A model generated the notes under the pieces. That model was given only the letters and a program-made list of their open reading frames with translations. It was not told the origin of the DNA and made no database searches. A program made the position numbers and the translations under genes. Of a stretch of DNA of 64,000 nt, positions 17,507 to 26,792 are shown piece after piece. The first letter of the stretch is position 1. Every line of letters starts with the position of its first letter. The DNA comes from Flagellimonas flava (GTDB lineage Bacteria > Bacteroidota > Bacteroidia > Flavobacteriales > Flavobacteriaceae). Location: positions 558,001-622,000 of the forward strand of contig NZ_FQWL01000003.1 in the NCBI RefSeq assembly GCF_900129665.1, given 5' to 3'.

Positions 17507-17552
17507 TTGGGATTATGTGGTAAATTGGCTTTCCAAAAAAAGCAACTAGGTT

Positions 17553-18293
17553 TTGCATAAACTGTTATCATATCCTCTTACTCTTATCTATTTTGTTTGT
17601 TTCGGGCTAACCTTGGTGATTTTCCATCCCATACAGTGGGTCTGTCTAAATGTATTTGGATATAGAGCGCATAAGGGAAGTGTAAGCATCCTAAATTGGT
17701 TCTTGATGCGGTGTACCAATCTTTTGGGAACTCGCTATCATTTTGAAAATGCCCATGCAATACCTAAAAACAAGCCCTTGATCATTGTTACCAACCATCA
17801 GAGCATGTATGATATTCCTCCCATTATTTGGTACATGCGAAAGCACCATCCCAAATTTGTGAGCAAAATAGAATTGGGAAAAGGCATCCCAAGTGTCTCC
17901 TACAATCTACGACATGGAGGTTCAGCCCTGATAAACCGAAAAGACCCCAAACAATCCATTGAGGCTTTACAGGAACTAGGGCAATATATAGAAAAGCACA
18001 ACCGTAGCGCAGTCATATTCCCAGAAGGCACCCGAAGTAGAACAGGTGTCCCAAAACCTTTTCGAACCACTGGATTAAAAGTACTGATGAAACATGCCCC
18101 TTCGGCCCTTATTGTCCCTATTAGCATCAACAATTCTTGGAAGATGTTGCGTTTTGGGCAGTTCCCGATGGGATTGGGAGCATTTATCAAATTCAAAGTG
18201 CACCTTCCAATGGCAATTCAAGGAGATGCGGAAACACAGATTGCCCAAGTTGAAGAACAGATTAAAAATGGCATAATAGAGGTCAAATCATGA
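17553..18293 (+). CDS. plsC: 1-acyl-sn-glycerol-3-phosphate acyltransferase
   Basis: 246 residues from a TTG start (MHKLLSYPLTLIYF); no ATG or GTG occurs at a suitable place. The enzyme adds the second acyl chain to make phosphatidic acid at the inner membrane. An N-terminal hydrophobic segment (YFVCFGLTLVIFHPIQW) anchors it. The catalytic HX4D motif is NHQSMYD near 81-87, and the substrate motif FPEGTRS is near 156-162. The stop overlaps the start of the HD hydrolase gene by four bases (ATGA). Confidence 0.92.
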   Translation: MHKLLSYPLTLIYFVCFGLTLVIFHPIQWVCLNVFGYRAHKGSVSILNWFLMRCTNLLGTRYHFENAHAIPKNKPLIIVTNHQSMYDIPPIIWYMRKHHPKFVSKIELGKGIPSVSYNLRHGGSALINRKDPKQSIEALQELGQYIEKHNRSAVIFPEGTRSRTGVPKPFRTTGLKVLMKHAPSALIVPISINNSWKMLRFGQFPMGLGAFIKFKVHLPMAIQGDAETQIAQVEEQIKNGIIEVKS

Positions 18294-18940
18294 ATGATTT
18301 ATTGATAGAGGAAACCAAGAATTTTGTAAGGGAGCAACTCAAACATGCGGAAGGTGGACATGATTGGTTTCATACAGAACGGGTCTATAAAACTGCAAAA
18401 AGAATCTCGGAACAAGAACAGGTGGATTCGCTGGTGGTTCAGCTTGCAGCCCTGCTGCATGATATTGCCGACCCAAAATTCCATGATGGTGATGAGGAAA
18501 TCGGCCCTAAAACCGCCCAAGAGTTTTTAATATCCCAAGATCTTGACACTGATCGGACGGAACATATTACAAACATTATTCGGTACATGTCCTTCAAAAA
18601 TAGTTTGGACAAAGGCCAGGCCGAGTTTAATTCGTTGGAATTGAAAGTGGTGCAGGATGCAGATAGATTGGATGCAATTGGAGCCATTGGAATTGCCCGG
18701 ACGTTCAACTACGGTGGATTCAAAAACCGGCCTATGTACGATCCCGACATTGAGCCAAATCTGAACATGACCAAGGAGGAATATAAAAAATCCAATGCCC
18801 CTACCATTAACCACTTTTACGAAAAATTACTCCTGCTCAAGGACAAAATAAATACCGATACAGGTCGGGAATTGGCAGCGGAACGGCATCAATTCATGTT
18901 AGATTATCTAGAACAATTTTACAAAGAGTGGAATACATAA
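18290..18940 (+). CDS. HD domain phosphohydrolase, YedJ-like
   Basis: 216 residues. The HD metal site is visible as a first His in HDWFHTERVY (about 20-29), LLHDIADPKFHDGDEE (His-Asp near 62-63) and a later Asp in VVQDADRLDAIGAIGIARTF. The last motif is diagnostic for the YedJ/YpgQ group of HD nucleotide phosphohydrolases. The precise substrate is unknown; nucleotide pyrophosphates are a possibility. It is translationally coupled to plsC. Confidence 0.9.
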   Translation: MNDLLIEETKNFVREQLKHAEGGHDWFHTERVYKTAKRISEQEQVDSLVVQLAALLHDIADPKFHDGDEEIGPKTAQEFLISQDLDTDRTEHITNIIRYMSFKNSLDKGQAEFNSLELKVVQDADRLDAIGAIGIARTFNYGGFKNRPMYDPDIEPNLNMTKEEYKKSNAPTINHFYEKLLLLKDKINTDTGRELAAERHQFMLDYLEQFYKEWNT

Positions 18941-19000
18941 CAAGCTGTATGTGTCTACGGTTGTTTTTTGTATCTTGATTGCTTAACTAAATTAGCCAAG

Positions 19001-20425
19001 ATGCAGAGAAGAAAGTTCCTTAAAAATGCAGCAGCGGGTTCCGCTGCTTTTTCAATTGTTCCAAGCTACGTTTTAGGAAAAACACATGTTGCTCCCAGTG
19101 ATACACTTTATGTGAGTGCATTTGGTGTTGGCGGACGCGGTCACGGGGTAATTAATGGCCTTGCCAATACCGGCAAAGTAAAATTCGTTTCCTTTTGTGA
19201 TGTCGATGATAGACGGGCAGAAAGAACTTTTAAGGAGTTTCCCGATGTTAAACGCTATAAGGATTTTCGTAAGGTTTATGATAAGCATTTAAAAGATATT
19301 GATGCCGTAATGGTGGCCACTCCCGATCATACGCATGCAACCATTGCGCTCCCATTTATGCGTGAGAAAAAGCATGCCTATGTAGAAAAACCTTTGACCC
19401 ACAATATTCATGAAGCCCGTTTGATGACCCAAGTTGCGGCTGAAAATGGTATTGTGACTCAAATGGGAAATCAAGGCGCTTCCAGTGATGACAGTCGGAT
19501 AGCCAGAGAATGGGTGGAATCTGGCATTATTGGGAAAGTGCACACCATAGATTGTTGGACGAACCGACCCGTTTGGCCACAAGGTGTTCCCATACCTGTT
19601 GAAAAACAAGCTGTCCCCAAGGGACTTGATTGGGATCTCTGGTTGGGACCAGCAGCAATGCGAGATTACAATGAAGCCTATCTGCCATTCAAATGGAGAG
19701 GCTGGTGGGATTTTGGCACAGGTGCTTTAGGAGACATGGGATGTCACATTATGGAAACTCCGTTTAGCGTTTTGGATTTGGGCTATCCTACAGAAGCTGA
19801 AGCTAGTTGCACCTCTGTTTGGGTAGGCGATTTTGTGGAAGCTGATTATAGCCCCTCTTGCCCTCCTTCTTCCAAAATTCATTTGAAATTTAACCATGAA
19901 CACCATGGTGATATTGCACTCAATTGGTACGATGGTGGTTTAATGCCAGATTTACCGGATGAACTTAAAGATGGTGAAGTAGTTGGGAATGGAGATGGCG
20001 GGACCGTCATGTATGGTGATAAAGGCATCTTGGTTTGCGACACCTACTCGAGAAACGCACGCTTATTACCTTCAGATATGATGGGCTTATTCAAAGCTCC
20101 AAAACCTAAATATCCAAGGGTTCCAGATAGCATGAATGGGCATATTGCCAACTTCGTTGCCGGATGTATTGATGGAGCAGATACTTCTTCCAACTTTGCC
20201 AAAGCCGGGCCATTGACGGAAACCGTGCTTATGGGTAATCTTGCCGTGAAAGCCTACCAATACAAAGTATTACAGGATGGCAAAAAGCCAGGCGACTGGG
20301 CACCATATAACTATCCCGGAAGACGTAAATTGCTTTGGGATGGTGAGAACATGAAGATCACCAATTACGATAAAGCCAATGAATGGGTGACCCGTGAGTA
20401 TAGAAAGGGTTGGGAACTTGGGTAG
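19001..20425 (+). CDS. Gfo/Idh/MocA family oxidoreductase with Tat signal
   Basis: 474 residues from MQRRKFLKNAAAGSAAF, a clear Tat signal; an upstream TTG at 18968 would only add residues before it. The NAD(P)-binding fold follows (SAFGVGGRGHG near residues 39-49), and EKPLTHN carries the conserved Lys of the EKP motif. The long, C-terminally extended form (GWWDFGTGALGDMGCHIM, YPGRRKLLWDGENMKITN) is common in Bacteroidota and usually found in sugar or glycoside breakdown. The substrate is unknown. It is a single gene on this strand, with the sigma factor gene convergent five bases later. Confidence 0.92.
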   Translation: MQRRKFLKNAAAGSAAFSIVPSYVLGKTHVAPSDTLYVSAFGVGGRGHGVINGLANTGKVKFVSFCDVDDRRAERTFKEFPDVKRYKDFRKVYDKHLKDIDAVMVATPDHTHATIALPFMREKKHAYVEKPLTHNIHEARLMTQVAAENGIVTQMGNQGASSDDSRIAREWVESGIIGKVHTIDCWTNRPVWPQGVPIPVEKQAVPKGLDWDLWLGPAAMRDYNEAYLPFKWRGWWDFGTGALGDMGCHIMETPFSVLDLGYPTEAEASCTSVWVGDFVEADYSPSCPPSSKIHLKFNHEHHGDIALNWYDGGLMPDLPDELKDGEVVGNGDGGTVMYGDKGILVCDTYSRNARLLPSDMMGLFKAPKPKYPRVPDSMNGHIANFVAGCIDGADTSSNFAKAGPLTETVLMGNLAVKAYQYKVLQDGKKPGDWAPYNYPGRRKLLWDGENMKITNYDKANEWVTREYRKGWELG

Positions 20426-20429
20426 TTTG

Positions 20430-21671
20430 TTACTCTAATTTGTTCCTTAGATGCGCTTTCACAAGCTCATTTTGGGTTAGGTCAATAGCCTTTTCCAAGA
20501 CGGAGCGGTATTGGGAATCATCCATCTCTTTTAGCAGTTCAGCTTTTATGGCATAAAACAGACCTGAGTTTTCAAAGCTGATCGTGGAGGACAGTTCCCG
20601 CAATTCTTGCAATCCTTTTTTGGGACCGTGGATTTTGGCAAAGGGAACAATTCGGTTTAGGGCTACCATAGGGGAATATTGCTGTTTCAACTGCACATCA
20701 TAGAGGTGAAGGATACTTTTCCAGTTGGTCTTTTCAAAACTTTTGGCCTCACAGTGGTAATACGATCGAGCTGCTTCCAGGTGATAATTTGAGGGCATCT
20801 TATCCAAGGTTCCCGCCCGCTCTAAATGATAGATTCCTATTTGAATGAGTTCCAGATTGTATTTAGAACGGTCTTGAAACTCCAATGTGGCAAGGGTCCC
20901 GTTCCCATTCAATCTGGCATCAAAGCGAGACGAATGAAAACACATTAGAGCAATAAGCGCATTTAAATTGGGGTGTTGGCAGTACTTGTTTTCCTGTAAA
21001 AGTAATGCCAATCGCAAGGCCTCATAGCAAATATCCCGTTTAATCACTTGGGAACCGGTTGACGCGGCATAGCCTTCCGTAAACAGCAGATAAATCACTC
21101 TAAGAACAACAAACAATCTGGATTGAAGTCCCATTTGCACGGGAATCCGAAGCATCTGCACCTCTTTCCGGAATTTCTTTTTCGCCCTTGTAAAGGACTT
21201 GGCCACTGCTTCTTCCTTCTTTAACAGGGCCTCTGCCAACTCTTTGTTGCTAAAACCTCCTATCAGCTTTAAACTTAGAATAATTTGATGCTCTTCGGAG
21301 AGCGAAGGGTCACAACAGGCAAAAACAAGTTGTAGCTGGCTGTCTGAAATTACATTTTCCAACAGCACTTCATCATTAGCACTTTCCTCAGTCTCGATGG
21401 ATTTATTTTCCTCGAGATGAGAGGATTTTTTTAGCCTCCGCAGCACATCAATCAGTGCATTGTTGGCGACACGATACAACCAGGCGGTAGGGTTATCGGG
21501 CACTCCTTTGTACCCCCAAACCTTCATGGCCTTTAAGAAGGTATCCTGAACTGCATCCTCGATTTTTTCGATATGGGACGTCCCATATTTGCGAAGTAGG
21601 ACGGCCACCACCTTACCGTACTCGTTTCGGAAAAGGTGTTCTATGGTATTATCAAGCTGGTTGGCACTCAT
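20430..21671 (-). CDS. ECF42-type RNA polymerase sigma factor with long C-terminal extension
   Basis: 413 residues. Sigma region 2 (about 10-75; KIEDAVQDTFLKAMKVWGYKGVPDNPTAWLYRVANNAL read in parts) and region 4 (about 115-170; GGFSNKELAEALLKKEEAVAK) are followed by about 240 residues of helical, TPR-like DUF6596 sequence. There is no obvious anti-sigma gene. Sigma factors of the ECF42 group have this extension and sit next to genes for YCII/DGPF proteins. Two such genes lie directly upstream, so the assignment is strong. The C-terminal part is thought to control the sigma activity. Its start codon comes seven bases after a terminator-like hairpin. Confidence 0.92.
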   Translation of the reverse strand: MSANQLDNTIEHLFRNEYGKVVAVLLRKYGTSHIEKIEDAVQDTFLKAMKVWGYKGVPDNPTAWLYRVANNALIDVLRRLKKSSHLEENKSIETEESANDEVLLENVISDSQLQLVFACCDPSLSEEHQIILSLKLIGGFSNKELAEALLKKEEAVAKSFTRAKKKFRKEVQMLRIPVQMGLQSRLFVVLRVIYLLFTEGYAASTGSQVIKRDICYEALRLALLLQENKYCQHPNLNALIALMCFHSSRFDARLNGNGTLATLEFQDRSKYNLELIQIGIYHLERAGTLDKMPSNYHLEAARSYYHCEAKSFEKTNWKSILHLYDVQLKQQYSPMVALNRIVPFAKIHGPKKGLQELRELSSTISFENSGLFYAIKAELLKEMDDSQYRSVLEKAIDLTQNELVKAHLRNKLE

Positions 21672-21678
21672 CTTAAAT

Positions 21679-21706
21679 AAAAAAAGCCTGAACCGTGTCA
21701 GGCTTT
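21679..21706 (-). terminator. Terminator-like hairpin directly before the sigma factor gene
   Basis: On the minus strand AAAGCCTGA / TCAGGCTTT with a six-base loop is followed by seven T. The T-run ends seven bases before the sigma factor ATG. It would end the YCII transcript or act as an attenuator that limits read-through into the sigma gene. Confidence 0.75.
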
Positions 21707-21725
21707 CCTTTTGTCTGTTTTAAAA

Positions 21726-22079
21726 TTAATGGATTTCCTCATCAATGATCTCACGTACTTCCAAAGAGCCCTCTTCAAACCCAAAATGGGGATTGCCCTC
21801 GGAAAGCGCTACGGCTTCTTCCATATCCTCAGCGGATATAATGGTATATCCACCCACTACCTCTGCACCTTCGGCAAATGGACCATTGGTTACCAACTCT
21901 CCCCGCTTATAGACCACTCTGCCTTCCTGGGAAAGCGGTAAGCCATCGACCAATTTACCTTGGTCTTTGAGGTCATCCAACCACTTTATCCAATCCTTGT
22001 TCAAGGTTTCCCTTGCTTCGTCCGACAATTGGTTATAATCGGTATATCCTCCTCGGAACAGCCACAGAAAATTGCTCAT
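21726..22079 (-). CDS. YCII/DGPF-domain protein, copy 1
   Basis: 117 residues. Small alpha/beta-barrel of the YCII family, with DGLPLSQEG and the DGPF-type motif as TNGPFAEGAEVVGGY (residues about 63-77). Members are linked to ECF42 sigma factors as targets or partners, with no known enzyme activity. It is paralogous and equal in length to the gene at 22090-22443, and the two align without gaps from MSNFL to the end. The spacer between them is ten bases, so they form a tandem duplication. Confidence 0.9.
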   Translation of the reverse strand: MSNFLWLFRGGYTDYNQLSDEARETLNKDWIKWLDDLKDQGKLVDGLPLSQEGRVVYKRGELVTNGPFAEGAEVVGGYTIISAEDMEEAVALSEGNPHFGFEEGSLEVREIIDEEIH

Positions 22080-22089
22080 CGCCTAATTT

Positions 22090-22443
22090 CTAGTGTCCGT
22101 CCATAGACAGAATTTCCCGTACCTCTACATAACTTCCATCATAATCAAAAATCGGGCATCCCTTGGACATTTCAACAGCTTCGTCAATATCCTTGGCCAC
22201 AACAATAAGGTAACCTCCTACCACTTCAGCACCTTCGGCATAAGGGCCATTGGTCACCAGCTCACCTTTCTGGTGGACCACCTTTCCATCCTCTGCCAAC
22301 GGGAGACCGTCCAAAAGCTGGCCCTTTTCCTTTAGACCTCCCATCCACTCCCCCCACACCTGCATATGGGCTTGTTTTTCCTCTTGCGACAATTGGTTAT
22401 ACGTTTCATGTCCTCCTCGAAATAAATACAAAAAATTACTCAT
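22090..22443 (-). CDS. YCII/DGPF-domain protein, copy 2
   Basis: 117 residues from MSNFLYLFRGG; a possible start at 22527 adds 28 residues without family support. It has DGLPLAEDG and TNGPYAEGAEVVGGY at the same places as copy 1. It is the first gene of the probable YCII-YCII-sigma transcription unit. I see no clear TAnnTTTG promoter before it, as expected if an ECF sigma factor reads it. Confidence 0.9.
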   Translation of the reverse strand: MSNFLYLFRGGHETYNQLSQEEKQAHMQVWGEWMGGLKEKGQLLDGLPLAEDGKVVHQKGELVTNGPYAEGAEVVGGYLIVVAKDIDEAVEMSKGCPIFDYDGSYVEVREILSMDGH

Positions 22444-22600
22444 CGGTTTCAGTTTATGTCCATAATCTTGGACTGGTTTATACTTTGTTACGTCTTTATG
22501 ACGAAGACCACGCAACAAATTGGACATCCCCTATAAATTTATTTAAAATTAAGCAGCCTTGCTACTTTCGTATGGCATGTTTATTGATTCGAAATGAATC

Positions 22601-23263
22601 ATGAAAACGCTAACCTCTTTTTTGTTCATTTCCTTTGCATCTTACTGTTTCGCCCAACTGCAACCTCCTGAAGCCTACATATCTTTTTCTGGTTTTTATG
22701 AGGATGAATTTGAACCCTCGGCCTACCTCAACTTTTCGGTGGGTACTGAACTTTTTGCCCTAAAGCACGTTGCGCCCGAGGTGGACATAACCTATTATTT
22801 TGGTGGACGGTCAGATGAAGATTGGGATGTTGGACCCTCAGGAGAAATTGATTTTCGCTCTTTTCTAGATCGCTTTTTTGATGCCTGGGTATGGGGTGCG
22901 GGGCCCAAGCTGTTTATACAGGACGATTATAACCGATTGGTGTTTATTCCAAAATACCACTTTGGTAACCAAAGGGCCATTGGAGACTATTTTGATTCCA
23001 ATGAAATTGATGAAAGACAAGAGGTCAAAAGCAAGTTTAATTTTTGGACCTTCTCTCTGGGGTATGAGTTTCTTGGGGTTGATAAAATTGGAAAACTAGG
23101 ACTTTATCTTACATATACCGCTTTCAATGCGGGAAAGTCTTTAAACCAATTGGATTTCTCGGAATTGGGGTATCACAAGCAAAATTTCAACACAAAAGCC
23201 ATAGGAGTAACTGTACGGTTGTCTACCGGATTCGGAAAACGAAAAGAAGTAAAACAATCTTAA
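22601..23263 (+). CDS. Secreted beta-rich protein, probably outer membrane, unknown function
   Basis: 220 residues with a signal peptide (MKTLTSFLFISFASYCFAQ). The mature part has alternating hydrophobic and aromatic residues (AYLNFSVGTELFALKH, FNFWTFSLGYEFLG, NTKAIGVTVRLSTGFGKRK), which suggests a small outer-membrane beta-barrel. I do not recognise the family. It is a single gene; its stop codon overlaps that of the convergent radical SAM gene (TTAA). Confidence 0.65.
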   Translation: MKTLTSFLFISFASYCFAQLQPPEAYISFSGFYEDEFEPSAYLNFSVGTELFALKHVAPEVDITYYFGGRSDEDWDVGPSGEIDFRSFLDRFFDAWVWGAGPKLFIQDDYNRLVFIPKYHFGNQRAIGDYFDSNEIDERQEVKSKFNFWTFSLGYEFLGVDKIGKLGLYLTYTAFNAGKSLNQLDFSELGYHKQNFNTKAIGVTVRLSTGFGKRKEVKQS

Positions 23264-24333
23264 AACAATTTCATCTGCCCAGTTTTATATTGTTCGTGCA
23301 GCTCGTAATTTAATTTAGGAAAGACCTTGTCCTTAAAATATTTCTGCCGAGCCAGACGTGCCATATCATGAATCTGCTCGGCAATTTTTCCTTCGCCACG
23401 GTTCCGCAACCCAAACCGACTGTCATTCACCGTTCCACCATGGCAATCTTGAATCTGATGTAATACCTTTTCTGCTCTATCCGGCATGGCCCTTCTTATC
23501 CAATCGGAAAAAATCTGACCAATGGCTCCGTTTAATCGAACTACCGTGAATCCAAAGGAAAGTGCACCATGGTCTGCGGTGGCCTGTGCCAATTTTAAAA
23601 GTTCATGACTATTGATCCCTGGTATCATAGGTGCCAACATTGCATTGACTGGAATCCCATTTTTGGTCAACTCACTAATTGTTTTAAGTCTTTTCTGAAT
23701 GGAGGCGGTTCTGGGTTCCAGTTTTCTTCTGGTTTTTTCGGAGAGGGAGGTCACGGAAATATTAACGCCTACAAGTTGGTCAGACCCAAGTTCTCTGAGG
23801 ATGTCCAAATCTCGTAAAATCAATGCATTTTTTGTAATGATGCCCACTGGATGGCGGTACTTTAGAAAAACTTCAAGACATTTTCGGGTGATTTCAAATT
23901 TTCTTTCTGCGGGTTGATAGCAATCCGTATTCCCCGACAATACAATGGTTTTTGCTTTCCAGTTCTTATGCCGAATTTTGCTTTCCAAAAGTTCAGGAGC
24001 GGCTTTTTTGACCAAGATTTTTCGCTCAAAATCCATTCCTGCACTATAGCCCCAATATTCATGCGCATTTCTGGCATAACAATAAATACAACCGTGTTCA
24101 CAACCTTGGTAAGGGTTCATGGAATACTCCATTCCCACATCCGGACTAGCCACCTTGTTTACAATAGTCTTTGGAAAAATAGGGATATACTCGATGCTAT
24201 TGCTCTCAGCCTCTTCACCCTCTAAACGACAGAATTCCAGAAAGTCCTCGCGGATTTCATATACATGCTGCAAGAACCGATTATGCGGGTTTTTTTGGGC
24301 ACCTCGCCCCTTTTGTAGGTTGTTGAGTTTCAT
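23260..24333 (-). CDS. PA0069-family radical SAM protein
   Basis: 357 residues. The [4Fe-4S]/SAM motif is CEHGCIYCYARN (CX3CX2C). Further family marks are NPYQGCEHG before it, GNTDCYQPAERKFEITRKCLEVF, and a C-terminal region with ARLARQKYFKDKVF. The family resembles spore photoproduct lyase-type SAM enzymes, but the substrate is unknown. An inverted repeat TTCCA/TGGAA (24346-24361) overlaps a TAATTTTG -7 motif just upstream of the start, which could be an operator. Confidence 0.88.
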   Translation of the reverse strand: MKLNNLQKGRGAQKNPHNRFLQHVYEIREDFLEFCRLEGEEAESNSIEYIPIFPKTIVNKVASPDVGMEYSMNPYQGCEHGCIYCYARNAHEYWGYSAGMDFERKILVKKAAPELLESKIRHKNWKAKTIVLSGNTDCYQPAERKFEITRKCLEVFLKYRHPVGIITKNALILRDLDILRELGSDQLVGVNISVTSLSEKTRRKLEPRTASIQKRLKTISELTKNGIPVNAMLAPMIPGINSHELLKLAQATADHGALSFGFTVVRLNGAIGQIFSDWIRRAMPDRAEKVLHQIQDCHGGTVNDSRFGLRNRGEGKIAEQIHDMARLARQKYFKDKVFPKLNYELHEQYKTGQMKLF

Positions 24334-24410
24334 AAAATGGATTTATTCCAAAATTATGGAAATAATCCAATTATAAATTAATGCCCTTAAAAGATATTTA
24401 CAGGATTACG

Positions 24411-25967
24411 TTATAGGAAAGATACTTTTACAAGTTGTTTTTTGCTTCCTCTTTTGGCATAGAACAGCATCTTACTTTCATCTATATCCTTTAGGGGTTT
24501 GGAGACCATTAAGGGCAGTCGCGCTTCCTGATTGTCTATGATTTTCTCGTAATCCATGACTCCATTTTCATCCAATGAAATCATAAAGACATTTCGGTTA
24601 CGGCTCAATCCCTGCTTAAAGATCAAACGTTCATTGTTGATCAATTGCGGGTTTTCTGAGGCTGTGCAAATGAAGAAATAGGTTTTTCCATCCTTGCAAT
24701 ACGAACTGTAAGAGGCATAAGCCCCATCGCCCTGGGTCACCTCGGACTTGTTTATGTTTCTAGCCCAGGCGAGCTCTCCATTGGTCTTTAGTTTGGCACT
24801 TACAATGTCGTTGTGATGGAAACGTTCCAATTTTACGCGCTGTCCCGCACCGGTAACTTCCATTCCCGTGGTTACAAAGTACTCTTCTGCATTAAAAAAT
24901 ATTTCATTTTCATCGGTAACTTCAACCCCCTTAAAAACAAGGTTTTTGACTACTTTTTCTTCATCCCTACCAAACTTATCCTCCATGAATTGTTGGGAAA
25001 ATGGATTGTATTTTTGGTTCTGAATCGCCAAGCTGGTCGGATTCACATCAAAATAGGCTATTCCATTGTATCGGTTATCCTTTCTATCGGCGTAAAAACC
25101 TGCACAGACCAGTCTGTTCTTTAAAATAATCGGGTATAATGCTTCAGGATATTTCCCAGGGTCTACGAAGGACTGTGTTTGACTTCCATTGGCGGAAACT
25201 TTTACCAATTCGTACTGGAACTTTCGCTCATCTACCCTAAAACGCTTTTTCTTGAAGTAGGCCTTACTTACTATATAGGCTGTGGATAAATCCGTGGAAA
25301 TCGCCACATTTTCAAAGGCATAGTTTTTTTCCTCGATTTCATGCGAAAAATCGTGCTCAAACCTTTTGTTGAGCGAGGTATCGAACAGATGGATGATATG
25401 TTTGTTGTTCTTCCCTCTTTTGTGATGCGTGCTGATCACAAATCCTGTCTTTTCTTGATTGAAAAGGATCGAGGTAGAAAATCCGCTGGAGAAATTGCGG
25501 TTGTAGTAATTCTTGTCCACCGGGTTCCTTACCTCCTCCGAAGCAATGGACAACAGTTTTTCCTTTTTAAAATTAAAGGCGATAATGGGGCTTGTATGTA
25601 CCCAATATTCATATTGTCCACGATCGTAGTTATAGTTTAGGAACAGCAGGTTCAACTGGCCATTCTTTAGGAATCCATCCACAAAATCCAGTCCGCGTAG
25701 CTTGTAATTGTATTCAGATACCAATTCCAGGTTACTATTGTACTGCTCAATGAGGTATCCTTTTGGTTTCAAGATCAAGCCCTGAAAATAGGCCCTTACC
25801 AAAATATAACCCCCGGCCCCATCTTCTGAGATGTTCAACAAGTTGGAGTATCGGTATCTATCATTGAATTTTTCGCCGAAATCATAAGAAACCGGCATTT
25901 TTTCCTGGGCATGGAGCCATACCCCAATAAACAACAAGGCTAGCAGTATGATTCTAGATTTCATCAT
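24411..25967 (-). CDS. Secreted protein of unknown function
   Basis: 518 residues with a signal peptide ending near HAQ (residues about 19-21). The sequence is rich in beta-strand patterns (GYILVRAYFQGLILKPKGY, KTGFVISTHHKRGKNNKHI, DGKTYFFICTASENPQLI), suggesting a beta-propeller or similar periplasmic fold. No domain is recognised with confidence. It ends with basic residues (KRGSKKQLVKVSFL). It lies 23 bases downstream of the enoyl-CoA hydratase gene and could share its transcript. Confidence 0.6.
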   Translation of the reverse strand: MMKSRIILLALLFIGVWLHAQEKMPVSYDFGEKFNDRYRYSNLLNISEDGAGGYILVRAYFQGLILKPKGYLIEQYNSNLELVSEYNYKLRGLDFVDGFLKNGQLNLLFLNYNYDRGQYEYWVHTSPIIAFNFKKEKLLSIASEEVRNPVDKNYYNRNFSSGFSTSILFNQEKTGFVISTHHKRGKNNKHIIHLFDTSLNKRFEHDFSHEIEEKNYAFENVAISTDLSTAYIVSKAYFKKKRFRVDERKFQYELVKVSANGSQTQSFVDPGKYPEALYPIILKNRLVCAGFYADRKDNRYNGIAYFDVNPTSLAIQNQKYNPFSQQFMEDKFGRDEEKVVKNLVFKGVEVTDENEIFFNAEEYFVTTGMEVTGAGQRVKLERFHHNDIVSAKLKTNGELAWARNINKSEVTQGDGAYASYSSYCKDGKTYFFICTASENPQLINNERLIFKQGLSRNRNVFMISLDENGVMDYEKIIDNQEARLPLMVSKPLKDIDESKMLFYAKRGSKKQLVKVSFL

Positions 25968-25990
25968 AGTCTGGTTTGGTTATACCATGG

Positions 25991-26773
25991 CTATGATCCC
26001 GGAAAATCTGCTTTTCGCTTTTCAAGGAAAGCTGTTGTTCCTTCTTTGAAATCGTCTGTTCCGAAGCAGGTTCCGAAAGCATCAATCTCCGTTTCATAAC
26101 CATTTACATCATACTTAAAACCAGCATTTACTGCTTTTATTGCGTATTTTATGGCCACAGGGGAGTTATTCGATATCCTGCTTGCAATTTTAAGACTTAG
26201 GGGCAATAATTCGTCTTGGGGAACCACATGATTGACCAAACCATAATCCAGCGCCTTTTTAGCATCTACCATACCTGCGGTCATGATGATTTCCATAGCC
26301 CTCCCCTTACCAATGAGTTGGGCGAGACGCTGTGTGCCCCCATATCCAGGGATAACACCCAAAGACACTTCCGGTAATCCCATTTTAGCATTGTCACTTG
26401 CTATCCTAAAATGGCACGACATGGCCAATTCAAGGCCTCCACCCAAAGCAAAACCATTTACCGCCGCAATAACGGGTGTGCAGAGGTTGTCCACAAAGTT
26501 GAATAGCAGCCTTTGCCCTTCGGCCGCCAAAACCTTGCCTTCTTCCTGTGAAAAATGGGCAAATTCCGAGATATCGGCCCCTGCCACAAAAGCCTTTTCC
26601 CCGCTGCCGGTAACCACAATCACTTGGATGTCCTTGTCATCATCCAATTCCTTGAAAGCTTCGTGCAGCTCAGCTATTGTACGCTTGTTCAAAGCGTTTA
26701 GCTTTTTGGGACGATTTATGGTAATCGTTGCAATGTTGTTCTCTTCTTCTATGTAAATGTTTTCGTAGTCCAT
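25991..26773 (-). CDS. Enoyl-CoA hydratase/isomerase family protein
   Basis: 260 residues, standard crotonase length. The oxyanion hole motif AGADISEF and GGGLELAMSCHFRIAS are visible. Both catalytic glutamates are present (GGLELA and GLPEVSLGVIPGYGGTQRL), so it should hydrate enoyl-CoA rather than be an inactive member. It could serve beta-oxidation or a butanoate-type pathway; no partner genes are near. It follows the NtrY-like kinase gene after 19 bases, an unusual pair. Confidence 0.92.
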   Translation of the reverse strand: MDYENIYIEEENNIATITINRPKKLNALNKRTIAELHEAFKELDDDKDIQVIVVTGSGEKAFVAGADISEFAHFSQEEGKVLAAEGQRLLFNFVDNLCTPVIAAVNGFALGGGLELAMSCHFRIASDNAKMGLPEVSLGVIPGYGGTQRLAQLIGKGRAMEIIMTAGMVDAKKALDYGLVNHVVPQDELLPLSLKIASRISNNSPVAIKYAIKAVNAGFKYDVNGYETEIDAFGTCFGTDDFKEGTTAFLEKRKADFPGS

Positions 26774-26792
26774 TTATATTTTAATTATAGCT

